Of a stretch of DNA of 64,000 nucleotides, positions 11,944 to 22,074 are shown one piece after another. The notes beneath the pieces were generated by a model. The model ran no database searches. It was not told where the DNA came from and saw nothing but the letters and a program-made list of their open reading frames with translations. This DNA is from Megalonaias nervosa. Lineage: Eukaryota > Mollusca > Bivalvia > Unionida > Unionidae. The stretch is from contig JAECUM010092839.1 of NCBI GenBank assembly GCA_016617855.1, positions 248,001-312,000 of the forward strand, read 5' to 3'. Numbering within the stretch: the first letter of the stretch is position 1; every line of letters begins with the position of its first letter. A program made the translations under genes and the position numbers.

Positions 11944-12072
11944 AAAAGCATGATGTGCACTTGGTTCTAAGCCACCATGAAAGCATTCATGTGCACTTGG
12001 TTCTAAGCCACCATGAAAACATCATGTGCACTTGGTTCTAAGCCACCATGAAAGCATCATGTGCACTTGGTT
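11944..12072. repeat. 35-39-bp tandem repeat, ~3.5 copies
   Basis: CATGTGCACTTGGTTCTAAG followed by 'ccaccatgaaagcat' repeats with very little divergence, which suggests recent slippage or expansion. The open frames that cross it are by-products. Confidence 0.9.
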
Positions 12073-13025
12073 CAGGAAGAGCCAAACAGCACCTGAGTAT
12101 GACAGTTTTTATATTACCTTTCAAGAACATCCACCATCAGTCAATTCATATTTGTTATGTTTATAACATGTATGGCACTGTGAAAACATTCAGCAGATTT
12201 CATCTAAAGTTTACACCTAAATTTGGAAAGCTTTCTAGGTTCCCATGTCTTGTGTTCAGAATAAAAGGGACACCCTGATTGCTGTTTCAAGCCAGTGTTG
12301 TAGTGCCTAATCTTCTTTAACTCCAGCCTGCTTTTGGAATTTAACAAAGGAGAGGTTTTTCTTTTACACATTTAATTCCATATGCAGCCATCTAGTTTTA
12401 CATGCTGACTGTATGACTGATGCTACTAAATTTAACCATATATAAGATATACCCCTCTATCATAACCAAACAGTGATTAAATTTATCAGGAGAATTACAT
12501 ACAAGCATATCTTATCATCTTAGACATATCCGATAACTACATTACCACCAGAAATAACTAAATGTAACACTACAATACCAGTATCAAAATCCTTTTATTG
12601 AATATAATCAGAAATCCTTTAATACTGTTGTACATTATATATAAAAGTGCAGTACTGTATTATTTTAATTTGTCAAAGAGTTCCAAATATATTCATTATT
12701 TATATCTATATTAGTTTTGATCTCATTGTGTTTTTAATCATAGAAGAGCATGTACCAGTGAGAATTAGGAATATAACCAGTATGACTGCCATTCATTTAT
12801 TTCCATAGGGGTCACCTATTGGAATAGGTCAGAGTAAGTCTCCTGGGATAGGTGTCTTTTTTGCTGGCAGTTTTTTGGTTCTGTTTTATACAATCAGATT
12901 TCTTCTTAAATGGGTTGGGGTTTTTTTTTCTATGAGTGACTATATAAGAAAGAGTTATTGCATAATAGAGGTGACAATGCAAACATTTTCGACCAACGTT
13001 TTCTTAGTATGAACTTGCTTTTCAG
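12073..13025. other. intron or upstream non-coding
   Basis: AT-rich sequence up to the 3' splice site of the first visible host exon. A pyrimidine-rich run ending TTTTCAG lies at 13017-13025. No earlier exon of the gene was identified here. Confidence 0.45.
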
Positions 13026-13124
13026 TCGAAGTTAAAGGTCGCCCTCTGACATCCCATGAATACCTGTCAACAGTGAATGGTGTCCGTAAGCCAGTCATAT
13101 CAGGAAAAAGACCAAAAACTGCAG
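13026..13124 (+). CDS. unrecognised host gene, first visible exon (internal)
   Basis: This 99-bp exon lies between a 3' splice site (cttgcttttcag) and a donor (GCAG|gtagat). It encodes EVKGRPLTSHEYLSTVNGVR followed by a Lys/Arg/Pro-rich KPVISGKRPKTA. It begins with two bases of a split codon and ends one base into a Gly codon, which is completed exactly by the GT at the start of the exon at 19689. This phase agreement is the main reason to accept such a short exon. No start codon is present, so one or more upstream exons must exist; I did not find them in 1-13000. I do not recognise the family. Confidence 0.7.
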
Positions 13125-13499
13125 GTAGATATTACTCTAACTTAATTAGGATTAAATGATTTTTTTTTAAAAATTAGAGGCTTTGATTGTTTGGCGAGAA
13201 CATGCTTGATAATTTTTACCTCTAATTCATCTATTCAATCCTTTGAGGTTGCTTGTTGTAAATGCCGTAGCATTTAATGCCAGTATTTGACTTCTTCATT
13301 TGGACATTCGGTATTAGCACCAATGACATTATAGAATTTTACAGGATTGTCAGGTTGTGCAGATCTGGAGATTTCCTGTATAGTAGATTTGTTAAATAAT
13401 AACATGTATCACAAAGAAACTTCATATCGATGTTCTTCAGTAATTTCTCAGCATATCCATTTTAATGCACTTGAGCAGTGAAATTAACTACTCCACCTG

Positions 13500-13719
13500 C
13501 CTCTAAAGCACTTGCCTTTACCGATCACTGCCATCTCACCCATGTGGGTTCGAGTCTAGGGCTTGACCAGTATGGGTATGTGAAAAAGTTGCTTATAGCT
13601 TCTCATGGGTCAGTGGTTCTTGTTGAGGTTTGGCAGGTTCTTCCTCCACCAGTTATACTGGCCACCATATATAGCCTGTCTTGTGCTGAGAAATGGCATT
13701 GAACCCCAAAGCAACAACA
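13500..13719 (+). mobile_element. 5'-truncated tRNA-derived SINE with perfect 10-bp TSD
   Basis: The direct repeat ACTCCACCTG flanks it at 13490-13499 and 13720-13729. The head retains a canonical B box, GGTTCGAGTC at 13547-13556, but begins inside the A-box region ('ctctaaagc'), so it is 5'-truncated. The 3' end is A-rich (ccccaaagcaacaacaa). The three open frames across it are incidental. Confidence 0.8.
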
Positions 13720-13914
13720 ACTCCACCTGTCAAATTTTGTATTTGAATCATCCCCATGCAGATTTGAGAATCTCCCAAGTTAAATAAATTGTTTCCAAAT
13801 ACCTCCTTTTCTAGCAGATTTATGACAAAATTATTGGAGAACATAGTTGTGGAGTTTCATGGTGGTATGCATTATACTACCAACTCCTCTCTCCTGTTGA
13901 AAACTTTCAGATCT

Positions 13915-14010
13915 GAGTGACCTGGCAATCCATTAAGATTTTTGGGGGGAGTCATATACCTTAGTGACCTGGCAATCCGTTAAGATTTTTGGGGGGAGTC
14001 ATATACCTTA
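13915..14010. repeat. 47-bp tandem duplication
   Basis: Two copies of AGTGACCTGGCAATCC, then (a/g)ttaagatttttggggggagtcatatacctt, differ at one position only. Confidence 0.95.
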
Positions 14011-15460
14011 GTGCTCATGCCAAAAGTCTGTTTCAAGAAGTTAAAGATAGAAATTAAGAACTTAGGCATCATTGGCTTGGAGTTAGCACATTCAAGAGTT
14101 AGTGACAACATATTGTCTCTTTCCTCAACATTAAAGGCCACCTAATGCCTACATGACCTTTCAGAGTGCTTTAAGTAATAATCTCACCATCCTCCATTGC
14201 AGTTATGTAGAATACTTTGGTGTTTTGGGGTTCACCAACTGTATTGTTAGTCAAAGTGTTTGAAGAAATCATAGCCACTGAGGCAACAAAGCAAGCCTGG
14301 GTAAATAGCTTCTACTTCAGGTTTCATGGTGCACTACATAGGTTTTGCAAAAAGTTACTTAAGGTAAAATTACAGAAAAACTTGTTATGAATCAGATGCT
14401 GCCATCTTGATAAACAGTCCCAATTTAAAGCTTGATATTTGCCTCCAATTTTGCTATCAGCAATATTTTCTGAGAACAGTATAGTGCACCCAATACTCCA
14501 ATGCAGCAGTTAATTATCTAAACTTGATTTTTTGTCTGAGCCATTGATATTTTCAAGCTCCTCAAACAATTGTTTGAATTAGCTAGTATTTAAAGCTAAT
14601 GCAGAAAAGGCCAAATGATCTTAACGTGTGGCATAGAATGGTGTGATTGAATTGATGGCATTGGAACTTTAGTTTAGAATGAATTTCAGGATATAAATTT
14701 TATTAAATTAAAGTCACATTTGAAAGAATTTGAAAATCACCATTTCTAAGAAGTATAAAATTACAGAATTGGAATTGTTTCCAAATTAGAGAACAGAGAG
14801 GAAAATGTTCTTTTGTCCGTTGTCTTTTGGAATTTATTTATCCCCCATTTTAATAGGCCACCCCTTCTAAAATAAAAATGTGCCAATATAAAAGGAGTGG
14901 CCTCTTATAAGTCATATGATCTAGGTCACCTACAGCTAGGTCAAGGTCACATGAAGGAAATTAACTAAATGACATTTATTCATGCCAGGTCTGTAATTAA
15001 ACTTGAACCACTTTAAATTTATGATCATATTGGGAGACATTTTAACTGTAATTCATGATGCTTCGTTCACAAAAGATAATTTCATGAAACTTTATGAAAA
15101 TGTTTATGTCCACAAGATTTAAATTACTGAGTAATGATATGCCCATCTTGACAATTTTGGGATACAGAAAGAAACATTTCACTTCTGAATTCCAGCATCT
15201 ATAATGTTTATTAATTATACTTGTGATGGCTTTCATTGACATTCAGTTTCATCCCTCATTCACATAATATTTCTGAATTAACATAAGTATTGCTGAAGAC
15301 TATTTCTCATAAGAACGTTTCTCCTAGTCACATTCAGGTATCAGAAATTAGACAGGATGTTTTTACACTGAGATAGAATACTCGGTGTCAAATATAGAGT
15401 GAGGATGACAAAACAGACTATTGCATCTGGTTGTGTAATACACACATGGTAAGAAATAGC
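14011..15460. other. intronic non-coding sequence
   Basis: No exon or clear repeat. It contains 'aggtcacctacagctaggtcaaggtcac' near 14930, a remnant of family C-like sequence. Confidence 0.4.
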
Positions 15461-15464
15461 ATTG

Positions 15465-15655
15465 ACACAAATCTGCTGCTGTATAATGGACAGGCAGGTC
15501 TGTGTTGCTTGTTCTGCTCCTGACTAGTTGCTTGTTCAGTTTGTGAAGCAACAAAGACCCTGGCCTACACAGTTTTGTCCTCAAGTCACAAGTAGAGCAT
15601 TTAGTGCTGAATGTGACCTGCACTGTACTCTTTACAGTAGTATAGGTCTCATCCA
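15465..15655. repeat. hairpin-family sequence flanking the minisatellite (left)
   Basis: 'aaatctgctgctgtataatgg', GGTCTGTGTTGCTTGTTCTG and 'aagcaacaaagaccctggcc' match the arm text of the MITEs at 20.4, 21.9, 23.4 and 53.3 kb. It runs directly into the 36-bp minisatellite. Confidence 0.6.
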
Positions 15656-16430
15656 ACACATTTCTCTGGAAATCAGTACAGATCCTGACCTACACTGTTC
15701 TCTGGAAATCAGTACAGATCCTGACCTACACTGTTCTCTGGAAAGCAGTACAGATCCTGACCTACGCTGTTCTCTGGAAAGCAGGACAGGCCTTAACTGA
15801 CACTGTTTTCAGGAAGTCAGCACAGATCCTGACCAATGCTGTTGTCAGGAAGTCACAAGTAGAGTAAGTAGCACAGACTCTGATCTACACTTTCACTGAA
15901 AGTCAGAGGTAGAAAAAAACAGTATAACCCTGATCTACACCATTCGCTGGATGTCATCATTTATCCTAATCTGTACTGTTCACTACACATCAGCATAGAC
16001 CCTTATTTATACTGCTCACACACATCAGCATACAAACACAATCTATTCTCTTTGCTGGAAGTTAGCATTGATCCTGTTCTTTACATTTGCTAGAAGTTAG
16101 CAATGATCCTGGTCTGCACTGTTCACTACAAGTCAGCATGGACCATGATTTATACTGTTTGATGCAAGTCAGCATAGATCCTGATTTATACTGTTTGCAA
16201 CAAGTCAACACAGACCATGATTTATTCTGTTATGATACAAGTCAACATTGATTATAATCTAAACTGTTTGCTACAAGTCAGCATAGACCATGATTTATAC
16301 TGTTTGATGCAAGTCAGCATAGATCTGATTTATACTGTTTGCTACAAGTCAGTGTAGATCCTGATTTATACTGTTTGCTACAAGTCAGAATAGATTCTGG
16401 CTTATACTGTTTGCTACAAGTCAGTATAGA
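15656..16430 (+). repeat. 36-bp minisatellite, diverged left part
   Basis: The unit is 36 bp. At 15664-15780 it reads 'ctgttctctggaaatcagta' + 'cagatcctgacctaca'. Towards 16150-16420 it becomes 'ctgtttgctacaagtcagca' + 'tagatcctgatttata'. Divergence is high on the left and falls towards the right. The array is then interrupted by a LINE fragment. Confidence 0.9.
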
Positions 16431-16914
16431 TAAAAATAATAATAATAGTAATAATAATAATAATAATAACAATAATAATTAATAATAAAGACTTTATTTA
16501 GAGGAGGTGTTTAATTAGTTACAGAACTAATCTACCTTGAGGCCTTCTAGCCATTATGTACAGTATTTACAGCATATACAACATGATGTCACAGTAATAA
16601 ATTAGGCTTGACACTAAAGAATTAAGTGATTCTATGAATCAGAGTATCAAGCCTGGAACATATGCACAGGCATCTGTGAATAAATAAACATATATAAAAT
16701 ATAAAATATCATCCTGTATTGAAAAATTCAACTGAAAATGATGCACAAGTACAGAAATGTAGGCAGTATTTATATTACTATAACTGTTTAGTTGTCTTAA
16801 GATTTCATCAATTTGAGACATCGATTATGTAAAGATGAAATTGAAGCAACCAGCCTTATGTCACTGAGAATGTTGTTCCATACCTGTGGACATCAAAAAC
16901 TTTTTTAAAACTCC
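16431..16914 (-). mobile_element. 5'-truncated CR1/Jockey-like LINE 3' fragment (reverse)
   Basis: Read on the - strand it ends with GAAGGCCTCAAGGTAGAT, a region ending 'ctaaataaagtc' and a (TTA)n tail. This is the same 3' UTR as the LINE that ends at 6277. Upstream on the - strand the text translates as WNNILSDIRLVASISSL, matching the last ~30 codons of that LINE. Only the RT C-terminal tail and the 3' UTR are present. It lies inside the 36-bp minisatellite, which continues on both sides. Confidence 0.85.
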
Positions 16915-18200
16915 TATTTATATTGCTACAAGTCAGCATAGACCCTGATCTACACTGTTTGCTTCAAGTCATCAAAGAGCCTGATATATCCTGTTTGATG
17001 CAAGTCATCAAAGAGCCTGATATATCCTGTTTGATGCAAGTCATCATAGATCCTGATATATACTGTTTAATACAAGTCAACATAGATCCAATTTCTGCTG
17101 TTTGCTACAAGTTGACATAGATTGTGGTTTATACTGTTTGCTACAAGTCAGCATAGATTCTGGTTTATACTGTTTGCTACAAGTCAACATAGATTCTGGT
17201 TTATACTGTTTGCTACAAGTCAACATTGTGGTTTATACTGTTTGCTACAAGTCAACATAGATTGTGGTTTATACTGTTTGCTACAAGTCAGCATAGGTCA
17301 TTGTTTATATACTGTTTGCTACAAGTCAACATAGATTGTGGTTTGTACTGTTTGCTACAAGTCAGCATAGGTCATTGTTTATATACTGTTTGCTACAAGT
17401 CAACATAGATTGTGGTTTATACTGTTTGCTACAAGTCAACATTGTGGTTTATACTGTTTGCTACAAGTCAGCATAGATTGTGGTTTATGCTGTTTGCTAC
17501 AAGTCTGCATAGGTCATTGTTTATATACTGTTTGCTACAAGTCAACTTAGATTGTGGTTTATACTGTTTGCTACAAGTCAACATAGATTGTGGTTTATAC
17601 TGTTTGCTACAAGTCAACATAGATTGTGGTTTATACTGTTTGCTACAAGTCAACATAGATTGTGGTTTATACTGTTTGCTACAAGTCAACATAGATTGTG
17701 GTTTATACTGTTTGCTACAAGTCAACATAGATTGTGGTTTATACTGTTTGCTACAAGTCAACATAGATTGTGGTTTATACTGTTTGCTACAAGTCAACAT
17801 AGATTGTGGTTTATACTGTTTGCTACAAGTCAACATAGATTGTGGTTTATACTGTTTGCTACAAGTCAACATTGTGGTTTATACTGTTTGCTACAAGTCA
17901 GCATAGATTGTGGTTTATGCTGTTTGCTACAAGTCTGCATAGGTCATTGTTTATATACTGTTTGCTACAAGTCAACATAGATTGTGGTTTATACTGTTTG
18001 CTACAAGTCAGCATAGGTCATTGTTTATATACTGTTTGCTACAAGTCAACATAGATTGTGGTTTATACTGTTTGCTACAAGTCAGCATAGGTCATTGTTT
18101 ATATACTGTTTGCTACAAGTCAACATAGATTGTGGTTTATACTGTTTGCTACAAGTCAGCATAGGTCATTGTTTATATACTGTTTGCTACAAGTAAGCAT
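16915..18200 (+). repeat. 36-bp minisatellite, homogeneous right part
   Basis: The dominant 36-bp unit is TTTGCTACAAGTCAACATAG + ATTGTGGTTTATACTG. Interspersed variants are 32 bp (lacking four bases, caacattgtgg) and 38 bp (cataggtcattgtttatatactg). From about 17540 to 17860 it is almost perfectly repeated. Because 36 is a multiple of three, long open frames exist on both strands (for example 17412-17906 + and 17468-17872 -). They encode only LLQVNIDCGLYC-type or complementary repeats and are not genes. Confidence 0.97.
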
Positions 18201-18345
18201 AAACCCTAATCGGCAATAGTTGCTATGAGGTCTGTGTTGTTTGTTCTGCTTTTAATTACAATCAGATCTTGTAGACAATGATTTAATAGCAGATAATATA
18301 AACAGCAGAGCAGGATCTTTGTTATTTGTGCTTTATATGGCTGTG
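18201..18345. repeat. hairpin-family sequence flanking the minisatellite (right)
   Basis: 'aggtctgtgttgtttgttctgc' and 'gagcaggatctttgttatttgt' match the arms of the hairpin MITEs. Hairpin-family sequence therefore lies on both sides of the minisatellite. Confidence 0.6.
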
Positions 18346-19688
18346 TTAAATTCTGGGTCCCCAATGGACAGGAGTCTGAGATACTCAGGGATCACATTTA
18401 CACAGGTTCTAATGTTCCAGTTGCTGAATTCTAAGAAGAAATAGTGTACAGATTTACTAGATAATTCTAAGGAGGAAGATTATTATGTATAATGGAAAAT
18501 ATGCAATTGTTGCTAATATTAATATGACTAGACTTTCCATCAAAATTAATCATGTCAAAATTTGTATGCATTATTTTCCTTTCCTTCTTGATCCATTGAT
18601 TATCAAAAAGTAAACACATAAAATATTAAATCATCCATTTTAATGTTACTCTACAAACATCTGCAGCAGTAAAGGTGTACCATTATATGGTGGTCCCCCT
18701 CTTGAATGGCTCCCCTTACCAGCAGCCCTTGGCACAGACAAGTTTGTCTTGAAAATTATTCCTACAGAATGGCCACCCTTCTAATGTAATGAATATATTA
18801 GTGCAAAAAATGTTGAATTTATCCCTCATGTACAGACACTCATCCAGGTTTGCAAATGGTAATCTTATGCATAGTTGTTGATTCTAAACACCTTGATATT
18901 TGTTCCAACGTTGTTTATAAAATACCAGACTATGGTCCATACCGAAAGGTAATTCTGTTATCCTTGTTTTATGCTGTGTGTTCATTATGTCAGGTTTTGT
19001 GACTTGGATAATTTCTTGTTATTAGTTCTACCAATAATTATCAAGCTGTCAGAAGTGAACAGCCAAGAAGCATAGTCTTGATCAGCTTGAGGCAACTTCA
19101 TGTCCAGAAGTTCACTTACTTTGTAAACACAAAGGATGTCATGTGAGAGCTAAAATTAGTTTGATAGCGTTTTAGTTGCCAATGAAAAAATAAGTTGTTG
19201 CAAAAATTTTCAAAACATTGTCCAACATTCTCAGTTTAGAAGGAAAAGTGAAAGCAATCAGAATAAACAAAAACAGGTAGTCCTGTGCTTATTGTTGTGA
19301 AATTTGACATTAGAAGGGGGATAATGGAATAATGGAGAATTACAATTATTGTCAAAAGTTTGTGTCCTGATTTTGTTGACAAGGTTTTGAAGCTTTTGTA
19401 CCATGATTGATGATTTATTCATAACTTTTTTAGCAACATTAATACAAGTTTTATGAAACTGTTTGCATAATATGTGGTTTTTAAGTGAAAATATTTAAAT
19501 TTTAAAAAAATGAGTTATGCCTTTTTTACACTATGTAATAATCACTGACATCTTTGTGATCCCCTTTTAAAATAGCCACCCCTCTTATAAGGCCACTTTC
19601 CTGCTGCAGTAAAAAGAGGTGGCCATTTTAGAGAGGAACCAGTGTATATTGTACACTACATAGATGCTAATTGTTTCAAAATTTTCAG
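18346..19688. other. intronic non-coding sequence
   Basis: No repeat or exon was recognised until the acceptor site of the next host exon ('caaaattttcag' at 19677-19688). Confidence 0.45.
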
Positions 19689-19946
19689 GTAATAAAAAGA
19701 ATCAACAGGCTCCCAAGAGTTTCTTTATGGTGAGATCAGATACGGATGATTTGCAAGAGACAAGTCAATCACATAGAGATCTTACCAACAAAATACACAA
19801 ACAGTGGGACCATCAACGAGATTTAAACCAAGGGAAGTTTGTACGTGGCCAGAGAAAAGCTGAAATCTCAACAAATTTTGACACCTGGCTAACATTTGGA
19901 GGTGGACAGGGTGAAGACACAGAAGGCCTCATTGATGCATTTGCTC
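19689..19946 (+). CDS. unrecognised host gene, internal exon
   Basis: This 258-bp exon has acceptor ttttcag|GT and donor GCTC|gtaagt. It encodes about 85 residues, starting NKKNQQAPKSFFMVRSDTDD, then a charged helix-like stretch (THR/ASN/LYS/GLN-rich, KIHKQWDHQRDLNQGKF), and FDTWLTFGGGQGEDTEGLID near the end. The frame matches both neighbours: Gly split with 13124, Arg split with 34516. No signal peptide, membrane segment or known domain is evident. The conserved-looking aromatic/Gly motif near the end would be the best query for homology. Confidence 0.85.
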
Positions 19947-19989
19947 GTAAGTTTTGATACTTCACTTTTATTATTTAACAGTACTTTTA

Positions 19990-20180
19990 ATGCCCCCATG
20001 ATAATATATGGAGGGGGTATATACTATTACATGTCTGTCCATCACATCCAGTCATGTCTGTTGTGAATTTCATTTCCAGTCAGTAATTGTTGTTGAAGTT
20101 CATGAATTTCAAACCAGGTCTTGCATGAAGATTATGTTAAGAAGACCTTGGCCAGATTTGGTTTTTGCTATTTTCTGCTG
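19990..20180. repeat. array-head-like segment with hairpin and TCTGTCCATC
   Basis: CCCCC (19993-19997) pairs with GGGGG (20013-20017) across an AT-rich loop, followed by 'acatgtctgtccatcacatcc'. The same architecture heads the arrays at 29.5, 36.7 and 48.2 kb, but here only a single short body follows. Confidence 0.5.
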
Positions 20181-20362
20181 ATATTTAACAGATTTATGGC
20201 CCTCAGTTTGACTTGGAACTTTTTCCACTCAGTTATGTGATATTGATGGGGGCATGTGCGTTGTATCGACACATTTACTGTAAGACCACAACTGTTTTTA
20301 AAAAAATTTATGTGCTTATAATATACAGGGCTTCAAAAAGAATGGTCTACTACCATATATAC

Positions 20363-20585
20363 TACCATATATACTCACTTTTAAAGTTGAGTCAGACTGC
20401 TGATATCAAAGATCCTGATCTGCCATTGCATAATGTGCCAGCAGATAGGGTCTATGTTGTTTGTTCTACTGATTACTCCTAACAAACTGCACAGACCCAG
20501 ATCTGCTGATGCATTATGCAATGGCAGATCTGGGTCTGTGCATTTTGCAGTTGGAATCATTTTATAAGTGAAGATATATCTGGTA
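20363..20585 (+). mobile_element. hairpin MITE, copy a
   Basis: The termini are inverted: TACCATATATACTCACTTTT at the left, 'tttataagtgaagatatatctggta' at the right. Inside are two hairpins. One is 'caaacaacaaagatcctgatctgc' pairing with 'cagatagggtctatgttgtttg'. The other is ACAGACCCAGATCTGC pairing with GCAGATCTGGGTCTGT, with a short loop 'tgatgcattatgcaatg'. There is no coding capacity. Similar ~220-bp copies lie at 21855, 23411 and 53255. Confidence 0.85.
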
Positions 20586-20640
20586 ATTATGGTTTGCAAG
20601 TAATAAGACTGCAGGACTTGTGCAGATATTTTACCCAACA

Positions 20641-21005
20641 TTGAGATGTTTAATGTAAATGAGATCTGGTGACTTGATGTTTAATGAAAATGGGATCTGG
20701 GATCACTCAAGTGACTTGATGTTTAATGAAAATGAGATCTGGGATCACTCAGGTGACTTGATGTTTAATGAAAATGAGATCTGGGATCACTCAAGTGACT
20801 TGATGTTTAATGAAAATGAGATCTGGGATCACTCAGGTGACTTGATGTTTAATGAATGTGGGACCTGGGATCACTCAAGTGACTTGATGTTTAATGAAAA
20901 TGAGATCTGGGATCACTCAAGTGACTTGATGTTTAATGAAAATGAGATCTGGGATCACTCAGGTGACTTGATGTTTAATGAATGTGGGACCTGGGATAAC
21001 TCAAA
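20641..21005 (+). repeat. 42-bp minisatellite, ~8.5 copies
   Basis: The unit is GTGACTTGATGTTTAATGAA + aatgagatctgggatcactcaa. The copies alternate in higher-order fashion between 'aaaatgagatct' and 'tgtgggacct' variants and end at about 21005. The 42-bp period keeps an open frame on + (20659-21051, repeats of SDLMFNENEIWDHS), which is repeat-derived. The internal AGATCTGGGATC echoes the adjacent hairpin MITE. Confidence 0.95.
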
Positions 21006-21854
21006 TGACCTGCACAATCATATAATAGAGCCTTTTCTTGGCCAGCAATAACACAAATTTTTAAATAACTTTGGGGCCAAAGCACTTAAACGTTTTGAAG
21101 TTCTTCTACAGTATATGGCTTTTAAATATATTCAGAAAAGAAAACAAATTAACTTCACAGAATTAAATTACATCATAAAAGAACAAAATGGAAAAATGTG
21201 ACAGAGTTAAAAAAAACAGGAAATTGTTTTTATTCTGACAGTAAAACAGTAAAATTACCTGCATATATCATATCTAATCATGGGTAAAATATATCCTGGC
21301 TGATTTTTCACCTCCAGGTAAGCAATATCGTCATAATTCTCAAACTGCTGAAAATATATTTATGAAACTTGGTACACATATTAGACTTCTGGTCTAGATG
21401 TGCTCTTTGCTATTCAGCTTTCTTCAATTCAGTGTTTGTAATGCTGTTACCATTTTCCAGTCCATTCATGCATTATCCAGACTTTGTTTCTGGAGCAAAA
21501 CTCCAACACCATTTAAGATATCTCTATAAACTTCGGTATATATACATGCATTAGACTAGTAGAGTTGATGTGCCTTTCACTGTTCCTTTTTCAGTTTCAG
21601 TATTTTTTATGTTTTCATCCATTTGAACATACATATTAGACTAGTGGTCTATTTGAATTTTATTTGCTATGCACTGTCTTTAGTTTTAATGTTTCAAACA
21701 TTTTTTTTAATCCATCCATCATTCATACTTTCGTTTATAGAGCAGAACTCCAGACTTATTCTAGATAAGTTGTGTAAGTTGCTTCTTGATACTTGGAATT
21801 TTATCAGTTTAGTTTGGTTTATTTTACCATGGAAACAAAGTGTAATACAAGTAG
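21006..21854. other. intronic sequence with diverged ~130-200-bp repeats
   Basis: 'tagacta(g/t)t(g)gtctagatgtgctttt', 'cattttccagtccattcatgcat' and similar blocks recur two or three times at 21370-21760, suggesting another old tandem array. The open frames at 21369-21554 and 21623-21880 fall on it and are not credible genes. Confidence 0.5.
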
Positions 21855-22074
21855 TATCATATAAACTCACCTTACATTGAATCCAACTGCAAACTGCACA
21901 GACCCAGATCTGCTGTCACATAATGCAAAGGCAGAACTGGGTCTGTGCAGTTTGTTAAGAGTAATCAGTAGAACAAACAACAGAGACCTTGATCTGCAGG
22001 TGCATTATGCTATGGCAGATCAGGATCTTTGTTGTTTGCAGTTTGACTTGAATTATAAGTGAGTATACATGATA
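21855..22074 (-). mobile_element. hairpin MITE, copy b (inverse orientation)
   Basis: The same components as copy a are in reverse order: the ACAGACCCAGATCTGC hairpin first, then the 'aacaaacaacagagacc'/'ggatctttgttgtttg' hairpin. The ends are 'tatcatataaactcac' and 'gtgagtatacatgata'. Confidence 0.85.

Noticed and set aside
17412..17980. Long open frames on both strands (up to 164 codons) of LLQVNIDCGLYC or SMLTCSKQYKPQ repeats
   Set aside because: They are a direct consequence of a 36-bp (multiple of three) tandem repeat. No start context, splice sites or non-repeat coding sequence attach to them.
20659..21051. 130-codon open frame of SDLMFNENEIWDHS repeats
   Set aside because: Produced by the 42-bp minisatellite; lies in an intron and has no non-repeat coding part.
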